Source: Cercospora beticola (lineage: Eukaryota > Ascomycota > Dothideomycetes > Mycosphaerellales > Mycosphaerellaceae). Taken from it: a stretch of DNA of 64,000 nucleotides. The position numbers and the translations under genes were made by a program. Below, piece by piece: positions 33,408 through 43,362 of this stretch (the first letter of the stretch is position 1; each line of letters begins with the position of its first letter). The notes below the pieces were generated by a model. That model saw nothing but the letters and a program-made list of their open reading frames with translations, was not told where the DNA came from and did not search any database. The stretch spans positions 1,922,001 through 1,986,000 of the forward strand of contig NC_088941.1 in NCBI RefSeq assembly GCF_033473495.1. The letters are read 5' to 3'.

Positions 33408-34313
33408 TCAGCCGCCCTCTTCGTCGGCATCATCTTCCACGTAGGACTGATATGGAACGTCCACCGTTGGCCTGAGGCGCTTTGAATTCTGCTCAATCAT
33501 GCCATAATCTCCAGACGGCGAGGTTAGATCTGTCTCTGCTCCTTCACTGCTGGCCAGAGGCGACGTGCCCTGGGACCCGAAGCTCGGCTCGTCCTTGGCA
33601 GTTTCAAGGCGAATTTTGGGATACTCGGTCTCCAGTTCCTCATAATTTGGACGCAGGATTGTAGACCGGACCGAAGCCTCGACACGATCAATGCCAGCCG
33701 GCGAGGTCCGCTTGAGAGATATGACCGAACTGCCTGGGTCCTTTGATCGACTAGAGCTGGACGATCTCCAGCTAGAAGCGTAGTACTCCTGATGGCGACG
33801 GCCGTTCGACCGTCCTTTATCGATTCGGGTATCCTGTGCCATTTGACGAAGCCCAGAGCTTTTGCGGAAACGAAGCGAACCATGCGGCTCTCGAGACTTT
33901 CCTCGTTCCAGCTCACGCTTGAACGCCCCATCAGACAGTAGCTCAGGAAAGTGCTGCCCCAGAAGTGTAAGCATGCCGGTCGACTTTGCATCATTGCTGA
34001 ATGTCATAGAAGGCTGGGCCTTGAGCACGTGGTTAAGGTGCGCGTCACGATCAAAGGTAGGCCTGCTCCCCACCTGAGTGAAGGTGATTTTTGTCACCGT
34101 TCGCGAGGTGCCTGGTGTGCTGCTCGAAGAACTTGCTATCCGATGGGACCGAATTGTTGATGTCTTATTGATTCTGCGCTGGCTGTAGGAAGTGTCTTCT
34201 CTCCGAGATGTTTCCAAGGGTTCGAGGGCGTCCGGCGCCTCCAAGAATGATTTTCGTGCTGGCATAATTGTTCGTTGTGGTATATTGTGTGGCGGAGCTC
34301 TCGCGGGTAACAT
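33408..34313 (-). CDS. Hypothetical basic, Ser/Arg-rich protein
   Basis: Single exon, 301 aa, from the ATG at 34313; a second in-frame ATG lies 16 codons on (MPARKSFLEAPDALEP). No domain is recognised. The protein is Ser/Arg/Thr-rich and probably disordered apart from a possible helical part, GMLTLLGQHFPELLSD, near residue 112. Dense basic patches (NGRRHQEYYASSWRSSSSSR) suggest a nuclear protein, and the C-terminus is acidic (YVEDDADEEGG). The coherent frame across 900 nt and composition distinct from random frames support a gene. Function unknown. Confidence 0.62.
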   Translation of the reverse strand: MLPARAPPHNIPQRTIMPARKSFLEAPDALEPLETSRREDTSYSQRRINKTSTIRSHRIASSSSSTPGTSRTVTKITFTQVGSRPTFDRDAHLNHVLKAQPSMTFSNDAKSTGMLTLLGQHFPELLSDGAFKRELERGKSREPHGSLRFRKSSGLRQMAQDTRIDKGRSNGRRHQEYYASSWRSSSSSRSKDPGSSVISLKRTSPAGIDRVEASVRSTILRPNYEELETEYPKIRLETAKDEPSFGSQGTSPLASSEGAETDLTSPSGDYGMIEQNSKRLRPTVDVPYQSYVEDDADEEGG

Positions 34314-34766
34314 GTAGTATATAATATGTCCATGTTTGTTGTGAGCCCGAGCTCAGAGGCACAGACTGCTGAGCAATAAGCACAACAGGCAGACACCGGC
34401 TTCGGTCACAGCAACGGTGACTCACATGCCGCGAGACAATCAAATTGCGAGCCTACGCTATGGAGTGACGATGGATATTGATGAAAATTAGATGCATTGA
34501 AACGTTATACACGTCCAAGCCGCAATACTTATGAACTAAGTATGTTTTGTGACGGACTAACGCAACTGTGGAGCATTCGCGTGCTCAACACAAATTCGCG
34601 ACAACATTCGATGTCGCTTGTTCGTTGACAAATTGAAGACGTCGTGGCCATCCGGCGACCGCCATGCAGTCCAAATAGCAGACCCTCCAATGTGCAGCAT
34701 TCGTACTATGACAGACTCATCCCGCTGGACGTTCTTTCCGATGGACCTCATTCTCGTCAGCCTCTT
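34314..34766. other. Intergenic
   Basis: Promoter side of the preceding hypothetical gene and 3' side of the poly-Asn gene. No supportable feature. Confidence 0.4.
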
Positions 34767-35479
34767 CTATTGCTCCCATGTGTAGAGGGTCTCCCTGAGT
34801 AATCTTCCAAGCTGATACTGCATGAAGCCATTGGGCGCCTCCTCCCTCGCTCTCTCCCATTTACTGAAGAAACATTCAAGGTTGTTCTCGTCAAGGCTTT
34901 TGGAACTGCCATCGCGGTGACTCTTGTTGACCTTCGTTCGCCGTATTTTAATCATCGCCGCAAGTGCTTCTCCTGACTGTCCAGTACAAAGTGGGAGACA
35001 GGCCGAGCACTCCACTAGTTCCTTTGCATAGTGTACGTTGTATTTATTTATTTTCAGTCTTCTCGGGCTCAGGAAACGATTCTCCAAGCCACTGTTCATT
35101 TCTGACAAGACCTCCGCTTGCTTTACCACAAGCTTCGCCTCGATCCATGTCATTCGTGGCGCTGTGCGTAAGTGTGCATCACGGATCCGAAGTCGAACAT
35201 CACTCCAGGATTTCACAGCATGTCCGCGGCGCTTCAAATGTTCAGCTATGCGGACCATCTGAATCAAGACGTCGTTGACGTCTTTCGGTCGCGCCGCTTC
35301 GGCCTCTTCTTCATTCTTCTTCCACGGATCGCTGAGATCCTCATCACCTTCATAGACTTTGTGAATCGGTGCAAATCTCGCGCAGCCGTGATCAAGGAAC
35401 CACTCCCAGCGGCGTGCGGCGAAGGTCTCTTTGTCGTTCCAAATGGCTGGTAGTGAGATTCTGTGAAGGGGCACGTGTC

Positions 35480-35533
<54 letters not shown>

Positions 35534-35582
35534 GGTACCACTTCCAGTCGCGAATGGCGACGCCGTCTTTGTGTATCACCAT
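34767..35582 (-). CDS. Hypothetical protein with N-terminal poly-Asn tract
   Basis: Single exon, 271 aa from the ATG at 35582; the frame is open upstream but without another ATG. A run of 17 Asn encoded by a pure AAC repeat follows the first 17 residues. After it the protein is Trp/Arg-rich (WNDKETFAARRWEWFLDHG), with an acidic then basic helical middle and a C-terminal SKWERAREEAPNGFMQYQL block. No known domain is recognised. The upstream open frame contains an Arg/Ser-rich stretch (RRRALTTSAPPSS) that resembles a mitochondrial presequence, but no ATG could start it without an undetected exon. Confidence 0.55.
35481..35531. repeat. Trinucleotide microsatellite (GTT)17 / (AAC)17
   Basis: Seventeen perfect GTT units on the plus strand, AAC on the coding strand, within a minus-strand gene; each unit adds one Asn. 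Pure long tracts mutate by slippage, so length is likely to vary among isolates. Confidence 0.97.
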
Positions 35583-35879
35583 GGCTGGCGAGGAAGGGGG
35601 CGCTGAAGTTGTAAGTGCTCGTCGTCTTGAAAGTTGTGAAGGGGCTCTGGTGGGAGAGAAATCAAAGTGGATTTGGGCGCACGGTGCGTGCGGCAAACAT
35701 ACCTAAGCGAAGCTTCACTTCCAACGGTGGCAGCTTACCTCTGCGCGTGAGACTCCGGCGAGCCAGAAGACGGCATGAGCTGTGTCTCGCTCGAGCTTGC
35801 ACTCACCTACTGGAGGACAGTGCACCTTCGCAGACTATCTCTTGAACTTGATGATAGGCGTTGTGTTCTTACGTAGTGT

Positions 35880-38025
35880 CTACCAGCGCGGTTTAACGTC
35901 GTCTTCGTCGCCCTCTTCTCGCACTCTTCTTGTCAACCACGCAGCGACCAGCGCCAGAAGACCACCAAATCGCAACACCCACCCCACACTGTCATCGCCA
36001 ATAGTTCCTCTTGGTTTCTGCAACGCCTTGAAAATGGCGCTACTGACCAGCGTGGCGACGACTTGCGGGGCGGCGACGGCAACATTGTGTATACCAAGAA
36101 CCACTCCAGCTTGATCCGCTGCATCGTCCTCTCCTCGCGCAAGCAATTCGCCATCGCGAGTGGGCGGAGGCGCAATGCGACCGCGTCGAATCCGATCGCG
36201 CTTCGAGACTTCGGCAGCTATCAAAGCAAAGGGTGCCCACATGGTCATTGCCCAAGGAATTCCGACCAGACCTGCTAGTATGGTCGCAGTGGTAGTATTG
36301 CGCACCAGAAGTGTCGACCACGTGAGAATGGCGAAGAGAACGTGGGAGAGCATCCAAGCTCGCCGCATTGTCAACCACTGAATCTCGAGGTTCGGCAGTC
36401 GTCTCTTGGCCCGTGACAGCCACACTCTATGTGATGCAGGTGAGGCCGTCTGGCCGCTCTCAAACAAAGTCGCGCCGCCGTGAGGAGTGGTCGGCATCAT
36501 GGGAGTTTCCGACTGAACGTCGAAGTATCCTTCGGTGTCTTCATCGTCTGCTCGTACCGCTCTTGGAGTGCGAGCCATCGCTGGCGAAGCTGTCATAGGC
36601 GTCCGTGGCTGTGGCTCGGGCGGCTTGTAGGAACTTGGGATAAGCCATGGGATGATGACGCTGGCGGCGAAGGAAACGATAGCGTAGACCAGGAGTGCAA
36701 AGGTGCCTACCCGTGTGCCGTGTTCGTAGGCCTCGTCGATCTCCTTGTCCGTCATATTTGGGTTAGCACGAAGCTGGCTATCAACATAGATGCCCCCAAT
36801 ATAAGTTGTGATGTAGAAGAGGTAAGGGAACCATCCAACCCAGGCCGCCAACTGCACAATACAAACAGCCTTGATCTGCGGCGGTAGACGGCGTACGGAC
36901 ACCCACAACTCCTTGAAAAAAGCAACGACTCCAGTGTCGTATGCGACAGGCTCGCCTTCCAGGCGGGGATCACGCTCAGAGACGAAGAAGCAGGAAATGG
37001 CCAAGGTGCCCCCAAGCCCAATGGAGGCAATAACGCAAAGTACTTTGAACTGGGTGTCGCCGAAGAACCACAGATACTTGGGCAGATTGGCATATCCAAA
37101 TAGGTACCCGATGATGTTGCCAATGCCCAGCAGGCGGCTCGCCCATGCATTTGCAGTGTCTTGCTGGTGTGTTGGCGCATTATCAACAACGAATGCTCTC
37201 AGGCCAGCCTGGATTACGTTGATGCTGAAATCGAGAACGTAGACCATAATCACGGCCAGCACAATGGCCACAGTCTTCGTACCTTGGCTGTCTCTTGCCA
37301 CGCCAAAGACAGCCAGAAAACCACCTACGAGCTCGCGGGTCCAGGCCAGAATCAAGAGTGAGATGATGGTAGCAATCGCTCCTCCGACCATGAACGGGCG
37401 ACGCTTGCCGAAGCGTGTACGACATCTGTCCGACTTGATTCCGACGTAAGGCTGTACAAGCATTCCAGATAATGGTCCGGCAATCCAGACAAATGCCAAA
37501 AGGCTTTTGGTGATGCCCAGGCTCAGCAGATATGGCGACCCGTTTGAGAGCTCGACTGACCACGCTATTTGTAGGCTAGTGGAGCCATCAGCACTGGAAC
37601 CACGCCCGACAGATCACAACTCACCCTCCAAACGCTATTGTCAACGCCAACAGGTACCAGCTGCTTTTACTCTTTTCGTGTGTGCCCTCTTCTGCAGTCC
37701 ACGATTCGCTACTCCTGCGATCTTCGCTGTAGATACTGGGAAGATGCGGCACCTTGCCATCATCTTCGCTCGTACGTGCCGGCAGCAGCGGTGATTGTTC
37801 ATTCAGGGCGTCATTCTTGCCGTCCACACTATACCTCATGCTCCCGCCATTGGACAACGGCTTTGAGAGCGAGGATCGCGGTGATTCGTCCAGCGTGGCT
37901 GAGGAGGTCGAGTCTTGCCTGAATTGAACGTGTTTTGAGTCGGATAGTCTATTCTGTGCTGTGGTGTCGATTTGAGACCCTCGCCGCGAAGCTTCGGAGC
38001 TGGAGGTCGAGGGTAAATGCTCCAT
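35880..38025 (-). CDS. Sucrose/H+ symporter-like transporter, GPH family (fungal SUT type)
   Basis: Exons 38025-37625 and 37575-35880 give 698 aa. The ~49-nt intron has donor GTGAGT and acceptor CTAG, and restores FGGLQIAWSVELSNGSPYLL, the family's first-helix segment. Residues 1-120 are a disordered Ser-rich cytosolic tail. Twelve hydrophobic segments follow, with the loop signature KSDRCRTRFGKRRPFM between helices 2 and 3, characteristic of plant SUT and S. pombe Sut1 carriers. A large central loop and a repeat of the basic signature pattern later are typical. It likely imports sucrose or maltose with protons at the plasma or vacuolar membrane; specificity is inferred. Transcribed divergently from NHX1. 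Confidence 0.88.
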
Positions 38026-38765
38026 GGTTTATGTGCTGTCAAAGGTTACTCAGGATGCGCGTGCTTACGGCGGGAGGCGTTCTGTGAAGGTGAGCAGTGA
38101 GACAAAGGGGAAGGTGCCGCTGCCACGCATAGTCGTGGAGTGACTGCTGCGATGGATATTTGCGCGGATGGATTTTGGTCAGATGCGAAGGTTGACGGTC
38201 ATGCCACGAGAAACCTGGCCAGCATCACCAGCGCGCAAGGGAGCCGTCATCACGCGCTTCCGAGCGCGGCGACGTGGCTTTGATTGTTGTCAGCGTGTGG
38301 GCGTGGAACGAGGCAGCTCCTATGGCGCTGATGCAGCAAACGCCTTCTGCCAGTTTTTAGTGCACCATGCCACTCCGCATCGTGGATCGCCAGATGAAGC
38401 GCAGAGATGATGGAGCTTGTCGAGGCACAGCTGCAAGGCACATGCGTGGAAGCGTCTGGAGAAGCTCGTGCCCGATGAACGACCCACCCGCGGACACCTC
38501 CGTCTCGCCTAAGCCTGCCATCCATCACATGCAAGCTGGCACTACCACCCACCGGCCGATGCACCCACCACACTCGAGCCTGCACTGTGCACCTCCGACC
38601 ACCAGGCAATCACTGTGCGACGACCACCCATCACCACCATACACGGAGCCACTGCATCTACCGGATTGTGGTCGCTGTCCATCTGAATCGCGAATCCTCC
38701 AGGACGTGTTGTGGACGACTCCGACCGGCCACTCGAGTATGCGATAGCACCTCCCGCTCGCCAAC
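38026..38765. promoter_or_regulatory. Divergent promoter region, sugar carrier and NHX1
   Basis: 740 bp separate the two start codons. The part next to NHX1 is C/A-rich (CCACCACC, ACCACCAGG), like a 5' leader. No specific site could be assigned with confidence. Confidence 0.45.
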
Positions 38766-40790
38766 ATGGGCTTTTCCCATTACTTCGCTCGAAGCGCAAT
38801 ACAATTGGCCGCAAGGCAGACTTCGGACTCAGATGAAGATGAAGATACGGAAGCGGGACAAAAGGAGATCTACTCATCATGGGCGTTGTTGATCCTGATC
38901 TTCCTCCTCATATTGGCCTTCTTTACCAGCTATGTCCTGCGCAGCAAGAAGATCCAAGCGGTACATGAGACGGTCATATCTATCTTCGCTGGAATGGTCG
39001 TGGGCCTGGTCCTGCGACTTACCAGCGTCAACAGTGTGCTGGACGTGGTCACCTTTGACTACCAGTTCTTCTTCAACCTGCTGCTGCCTCCGATCATCTT
39101 GGCCAGTGGATACGAGCTGCACCAGGGCAACTTCTTTCGCAATATCGGTAGTATCTTGACTTTTGCCTTTGCTGGTACCTTCATCTCAGCATTGGTCCTA
39201 GCGATTATCCTCTGGCTGTGGACGCGCATACCTCTGGAAGGCTTGGACATCTCCTTCGTGGAAGCCATGTCTGTCGGCGCAACACTCTCTGCCACGGATC
39301 CTGTTACCATTTTAGCCATCTTCAATACATACAAGGTCGACCCGAAACTCTACACAGTCATCTTTGGCGAGAGCATCTTGAACGATGCGATTGCCATTGT
39401 CTTGTTCGAAACTGCACAAAAATACAAAGCTGGCGCAGAAGGAGGAAAACTGACATTCTTGAGCTTGTTCGAAAGTATTGGTGTCTTTTTGCTCGTCTTC
39501 TTTGGCAGCCTGGCGATGGGAGTTGTCATTGGGCTGGCAACGAGTCTGCTGTTGAAGCTGACGCACATCAGAAGAGATCCTAAGATTGAGAGCTGCGTGA
39601 TCTTCTTGATTGCATATGCGTCGTATTTCTTTGCCAATGCAATTCACATGAGTGGTACGTCAAGTTCTCTTTGCAAGCCATCAGCCACACTAACATGAAC
39701 AGGTATTGTGGCACTATTGTTCTGTGGCATCTGCCTGAAACATTACGCATATCACAACATGTCGCGCCGCACGCAACTCACCACGAAGTTCACATTCTCG
39801 TTGATGGCGCAACTCACGGAGAATTTCATCTTCATCTACCTGGGACTATCCCTCTTCACCGAACGTGCTCTCGAATACAAGCCGCTGTTCATTCTCATCA
39901 CGTTGATCGGCATCTGTGTTGCAAGATGGTGCGCTGTCGTACCACTGTGCGCTCTGATCAATGCGGTCATTCGGTACAAAGCGCGGAGGAGGGGCCAAGA
40001 GGCCGCAGAGGAGATTCCAAACAACTGGAAGATTATGCTTTTCTGGGCTGGATTGCGTGGAGCTGTCGGTGTTGCGCTGGCTGCCGGTCTGACCGGTACA
40101 AATGGATATGCCCTGCGAGCGACCGTGCTCGTGACAGTTGTGTTGACCGTTATCATATTCGGCGGCACAACTGCGCGCATGCTCGAAATTCTGAATATCC
40201 GAACAGGTGTGGTAGAGGAAATTGACAGTGACGACGAGTTCGATATCGAACCGGTGCCACAAGGGGGAGGATACGCGAGGAAGAATGGCTCCGCTTTTGG
40301 TCACACTCCCAAGGTCAGCAACGGGGGCTTTGGGAATGGCAGTATCGGACTTGGGGATGTGCAATCCAGGAACAGAGGCGACACGTCAAGCTATAGTGGT
40401 CGGGCAGGCCCAGACCTCGAGCGACGTAACAGTTCTCGCGTACGAAGAGACGAACAGAATCAGGCTGAACAAGGGCTGCTCTACCAGGAGGACGAGAGCG
40501 CGCACTTCAGCGACGACGACGGCCTCGACCTACCGCCCGAAGCCAGGAGATCAACACCGCAGCTTGGACGAGCTTCGACAGGAGATGGCTCGTATCCCGT
40601 TTCTGGCACGCGACCAGGGAGCGAGCCCCATCCGGATCGCTTGACAGCAAGGGGAGCATTGAACTCGATCTTGAACGTCACGACCGAAGACGCTGGGACA
40701 CTGTTTAATCGGCTCGATGAGAACTTCATCAAGCCGCACTTGCTGTTGGATCCGGGCGGGTCACATAAGCATGGCGGTGGAGGCTCATAG
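38766..40790 (+). CDS. NHX1: Endosomal/vacuolar Na+(K+)/H+ exchanger NHX1
   Basis: Exons 38766-39654 and 39703-40790 give 658 aa; the 48-nt intron has donor GTACGT and acceptor ACAG. About 10-12 membrane helices are present. Signatures are the amiloride-binding motif FFFNLLLPPIIL, ATDPVTILAIF, the ion-coordinating GESILNDAIAIVLFE (Asn-Asp pair), and LFWAGLRGAVGVALA. The C-terminal ~190 residues are hydrophilic and Ser/acidic-rich with a conserved-looking close (LNVTTEDAGTLFNRLDENFI). The protein exchanges cytosolic Na+ or K+ for luminal H+, regulating endosome/vacuole pH and salt tolerance. Length matches fungal NHX1. Confidence 0.95.
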
Positions 40791-41817
40791 TTGGAGCTTT
40801 GGGCATTTATTCTTCCTGGCATGTTTGCAGATCAACGAATGCATTCTTGTATCATTCACTCAATTCGAAGAGTAGCTGACAGAAAAAGGATATACAAGGC
40901 CTACATTACCGCGACTCCAGCACGATACAAACACATCACATGCACATGGCCATCCACATGAACCTGCGAGACGGTTCCGGCTCATTTGCAATCTCCTCTG
41001 CCAAGTCAAGCCTCCTGCGGTCTTCGAAGGCTTTCTCATCTTCGGCCGCCCTGTTCAGTCCATATTCACCCCAGCAAGGTCTTCCTTGGTAATCTTGCTC
41101 GGATCCTTCAATCTCTCCCCATCAGCAAGGCTCGATGATTGGAAGCCAAGTACATGCTGTAAGAGTAATGTTGGTGGGTGCAAATGCGTTGAGGGTCCAG
41201 GGGATTAGCACTTAACAAGAACCGCAATCATGTTGTTCCGTGCCGAAAGTTAAATGTCACGACACTGCGCTTCGAAGTGCAGGTGCAGTTTGGAAGGAAC
41301 ACAGCGATAAACATGATATTTACACACGTCAATTGTTTTCTCACCACTACCTTCTATCTTTATCGATCGGCCACTTAAGGATGCAGCAAGGCCAACACAG
41401 AGCGTGCTGATCTCATATGTAAGGCGAAACGAAGTTTGTAGAGTCCGTCGACAATGTTGCTTCTACAGCACGACCAGAATGGCGTCCAAGCAATGCCCCA
41501 CAGGCATGCACCAGGCCCCACTAGATTGCAGTCGGTGCTACATATGACAGGTCCACCAACGTCGACGTGCAGGCGACAGACATGCAACGAGCAGAAATCA
41601 TTTGTTCAACCTTTATGTGCAGAATCGATGTGCGACAATATACAAGGACAGGAAGAGACAAGAACACCAGTCAGACAGCAAAGAGAACGAGCTAGCCAAT
41701 GTCGAAGCTACATTGTCGTTACGCATTGCACAGAGAGCTTCCCCACCGCCATTGGACTATGGATCAAAGCTACTCTAACATGCTGACTCGAGCAAGTTTG
41801 CCCACATCGTCGTGCAC
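40791..41817. other. Convergent intergenic region with a possible small gene
   Basis: Between the NHX1 stop (+) and gene A stop (-). Most of it shows nothing supportable, but 40,936-41,231 on the minus strand carries coding-like sequence described separately. Confidence 0.4.
41055..41231 (-). CDS. Possible microprotein or third relic of the neighbouring duplicated gene
   Basis: A 15-nt exon (41231-41217) plus an exon 41156-41055, joined over a 60-nt intron (donor GTTAAG, acceptor TTACAG), would encode 38 aa ending in SKITKEDLAGVNMD. Its ERLKDPSKITKED resembles the C-terminal ends of genes A (EKLNDTSNITDED) and B (EALKDPDSIKDED) about 0.8 and 1.9 kb away, so it may be a broken third copy. A second minus-strand frame overlaps it and continues to a stop at 40936 (59 codons from 41112, including GEYGLNRAAEDEKAF) and also looks coding. 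The true structure is unresolved. Confidence 0.3.
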
Positions 41818-42257
41818 CTACGCATCGCCAGTATCCTCATCAGTAATATTGCTAGTATCATTCAACTTCTCCTGATCCTCTCCATTTCGTTTATTCTTTG
41901 CAAGGAAAGCCGCATCCTCACGCTCCTTCTTAGTTTTGTTGTACTCAGATCCAATGATCTGAAGTTGCAGCTGATCCAACGCTGCTTGGGCTCCGTCTCG
42001 CTGCTGTAGGCTTGCTTGGTACGCGGGATACTGAAGACTTGATGATTAGCTCTGAAGACGTTCTATTGCTCATGCATGGATCGATGACATACGTTTTGCG
42101 CTGCCCAAACTTGGAACTCTTTCTTTTCTCCCTGGTTCTTGACAGCAGAAAACCATTGTTGTCGGGCTTCCTTTTCTTGCTTGTCAAATGCTTTCGAGGC
42201 CTTCTGCAATCTTTCCTCGAACTCTCTTTGCATTGCAGGTTGGCCTGGATTTGCCAT
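41818..42257 (-). CDS. Small charged protein, tandem copy A
   Basis: Exons 42257-42093 (55 codons) and 42030-41818 give 125 aa; the 62-nt intron has donor GTATGT, acceptor TCAG, phase 0, placed right after Asn55. The protein is hydrophilic and probably helical: residues 10-40 contain F24, EKEAR (28-32) and W35. The second exon starts YPAYQ, is Gln-rich, then charged, and ends in an acidic tail (TDEDTGDA). There is no signal peptide or membrane segment. The neighbour B at 43362-42923 is a clear paralogue with the same intron position; the 55-residue first exons align without gaps with 17 identities. Family and function are not known to me. Confidence 0.78.
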
Positions 42258-42922
42258 GTTTGAGGTGGCTCGAAAGTTTCGATTGAGGAGTCAAGTTGTG
42301 TGAGAAGGCATTTCATCTGCTACGCTACTTTCTATATGTTCCAACTCACAGTCTACATCTCTGGCGCGGGGAACAGACAGAGGAACTTCCGCACCAAACT
42401 GACAACTCCCACGTGTGCTAAAGCGATTGGCAGGATGGCTCGTATCGCGAGATGCAGGCTTTCCAAGTGTGCTGCATAAGGGAGGAATGGGACCGAAATT
42501 TGGACTCGAGCTAAAACGGATTCTCGGAGCTTTTCGACCATCGACTTGCAGCCGACCACGTTCAAAGAGAAGTAGGAGGCAACGATGATCAGCATGTTGG
42601 AAGAAAATGTCAGTACTATGAATCGGGCCAGTGCGCTCTCTTTGATATCTTCAAATCTGCGGCTAGCCGCCATGTGGTACCAAGGGAAGTCAACTTGCGC
42701 AATCGCGACCGTGCAAGACCAACGTGCACTCAACATCTAAGTGTGCGTCGATAAAGATACGGGGCCTGGATCTTTATGACCATAGGAAATGAAATGACAG
42801 GGGCCACAAGGTAACGAACGAACTACTGTAGCTTCAGAACTAATGCCAAAGCTAAACTCGTTCCCTCCATACTAGACATGGCACACCGTATCGAGAGCTT
42901 GCCAACCAATTTCACCGACCAC
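42258..42922. repeat. Upstream part of duplicated unit A, then spacer to gene B
   Basis: From 42258 to about 42560 this DNA is homologous to 43363-43665 upstream of gene B; the remainder is spacer and the 3' end of B. The minus-strand frame 42736-42353 through it is not conserved as protein in the B copy. Confidence 0.6.
42353..42490. repeat. Conserved upstream block, copy A
   Basis: A 138-nt block beginning CTACATCT and ending at about GGGAGGAAT matches 43459-43596 at the same length, with landmarks GGCGCGGGG, ACGTGTG, GATTGGCA and GCTGCATAAGGGA. It lies 96 nt upstream of the gene A ATG. Confidence 0.8.
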
Positions 42923-43362
42923 TCAGTTGGTATCCTCATCTTTGATACTATCCGGATCTTTCAGCGCCTCATCATCTTTCTTCCTTTGAGCCAGGTCTTT
43001 GTGAAAGTCCGCTTCCTCACGCGCATCGTGTTCCTTCTTCGCGGCCGCGCTGTCGACCTCCGAGTATATGTACCTATACTTTGCGTCTGCTTCCTTGTAT
43101 TGTTCTTTGGCCGGTCCATACGCATAGTACTAAAATTCCACGCGTTAGTGCACTCACTAATAGTTGCTGAAAATTTGAAGGAAGCCGAATACGATACATT
43201 TGTCACGGTCCAAGGAAGAAAACTCTTGTCGGTTATGCGGTATTTGACATCGCTTAGCCATTTCTTTCGAGCTTCCTTTTCTACATTTTCGAATTTTGTC
43301 AATGCCGTTTGGGCATCTTTCTTCGCCTGTTGGAGCAGTTCTTGTCGGGCTGAGTCTGACAT
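42923..43362 (-). CDS. Small charged protein, tandem copy B
   Basis: Exons 43362-43198 (55 codons, same length as copy A) and 43129-42923 give 123 aa. The 68-nt intron has donor GTATCG and acceptor TTAG and interrupts after Asn55 as in copy A. The order of features matches A: F24, EKEAR at 28-32, W35, then at the exon 2 start YYAYG versus YPAYQ, a charged helical middle (KKEHDAREEADFHKDL) and an acidic end (IKDEDTN). The second exons are more diverged than the first. Probably cytosolic; function unknown. The matching upstream DNA shows that the copies arose by tandem duplication of a unit of about 1.1 kb. Confidence 0.78.

Noticed and set aside
42353..42736. 127-codon minus-strand frame upstream of gene A
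   Set aside because: The homologous segment upstream of gene B does not keep this frame, so it is not conserved as protein.
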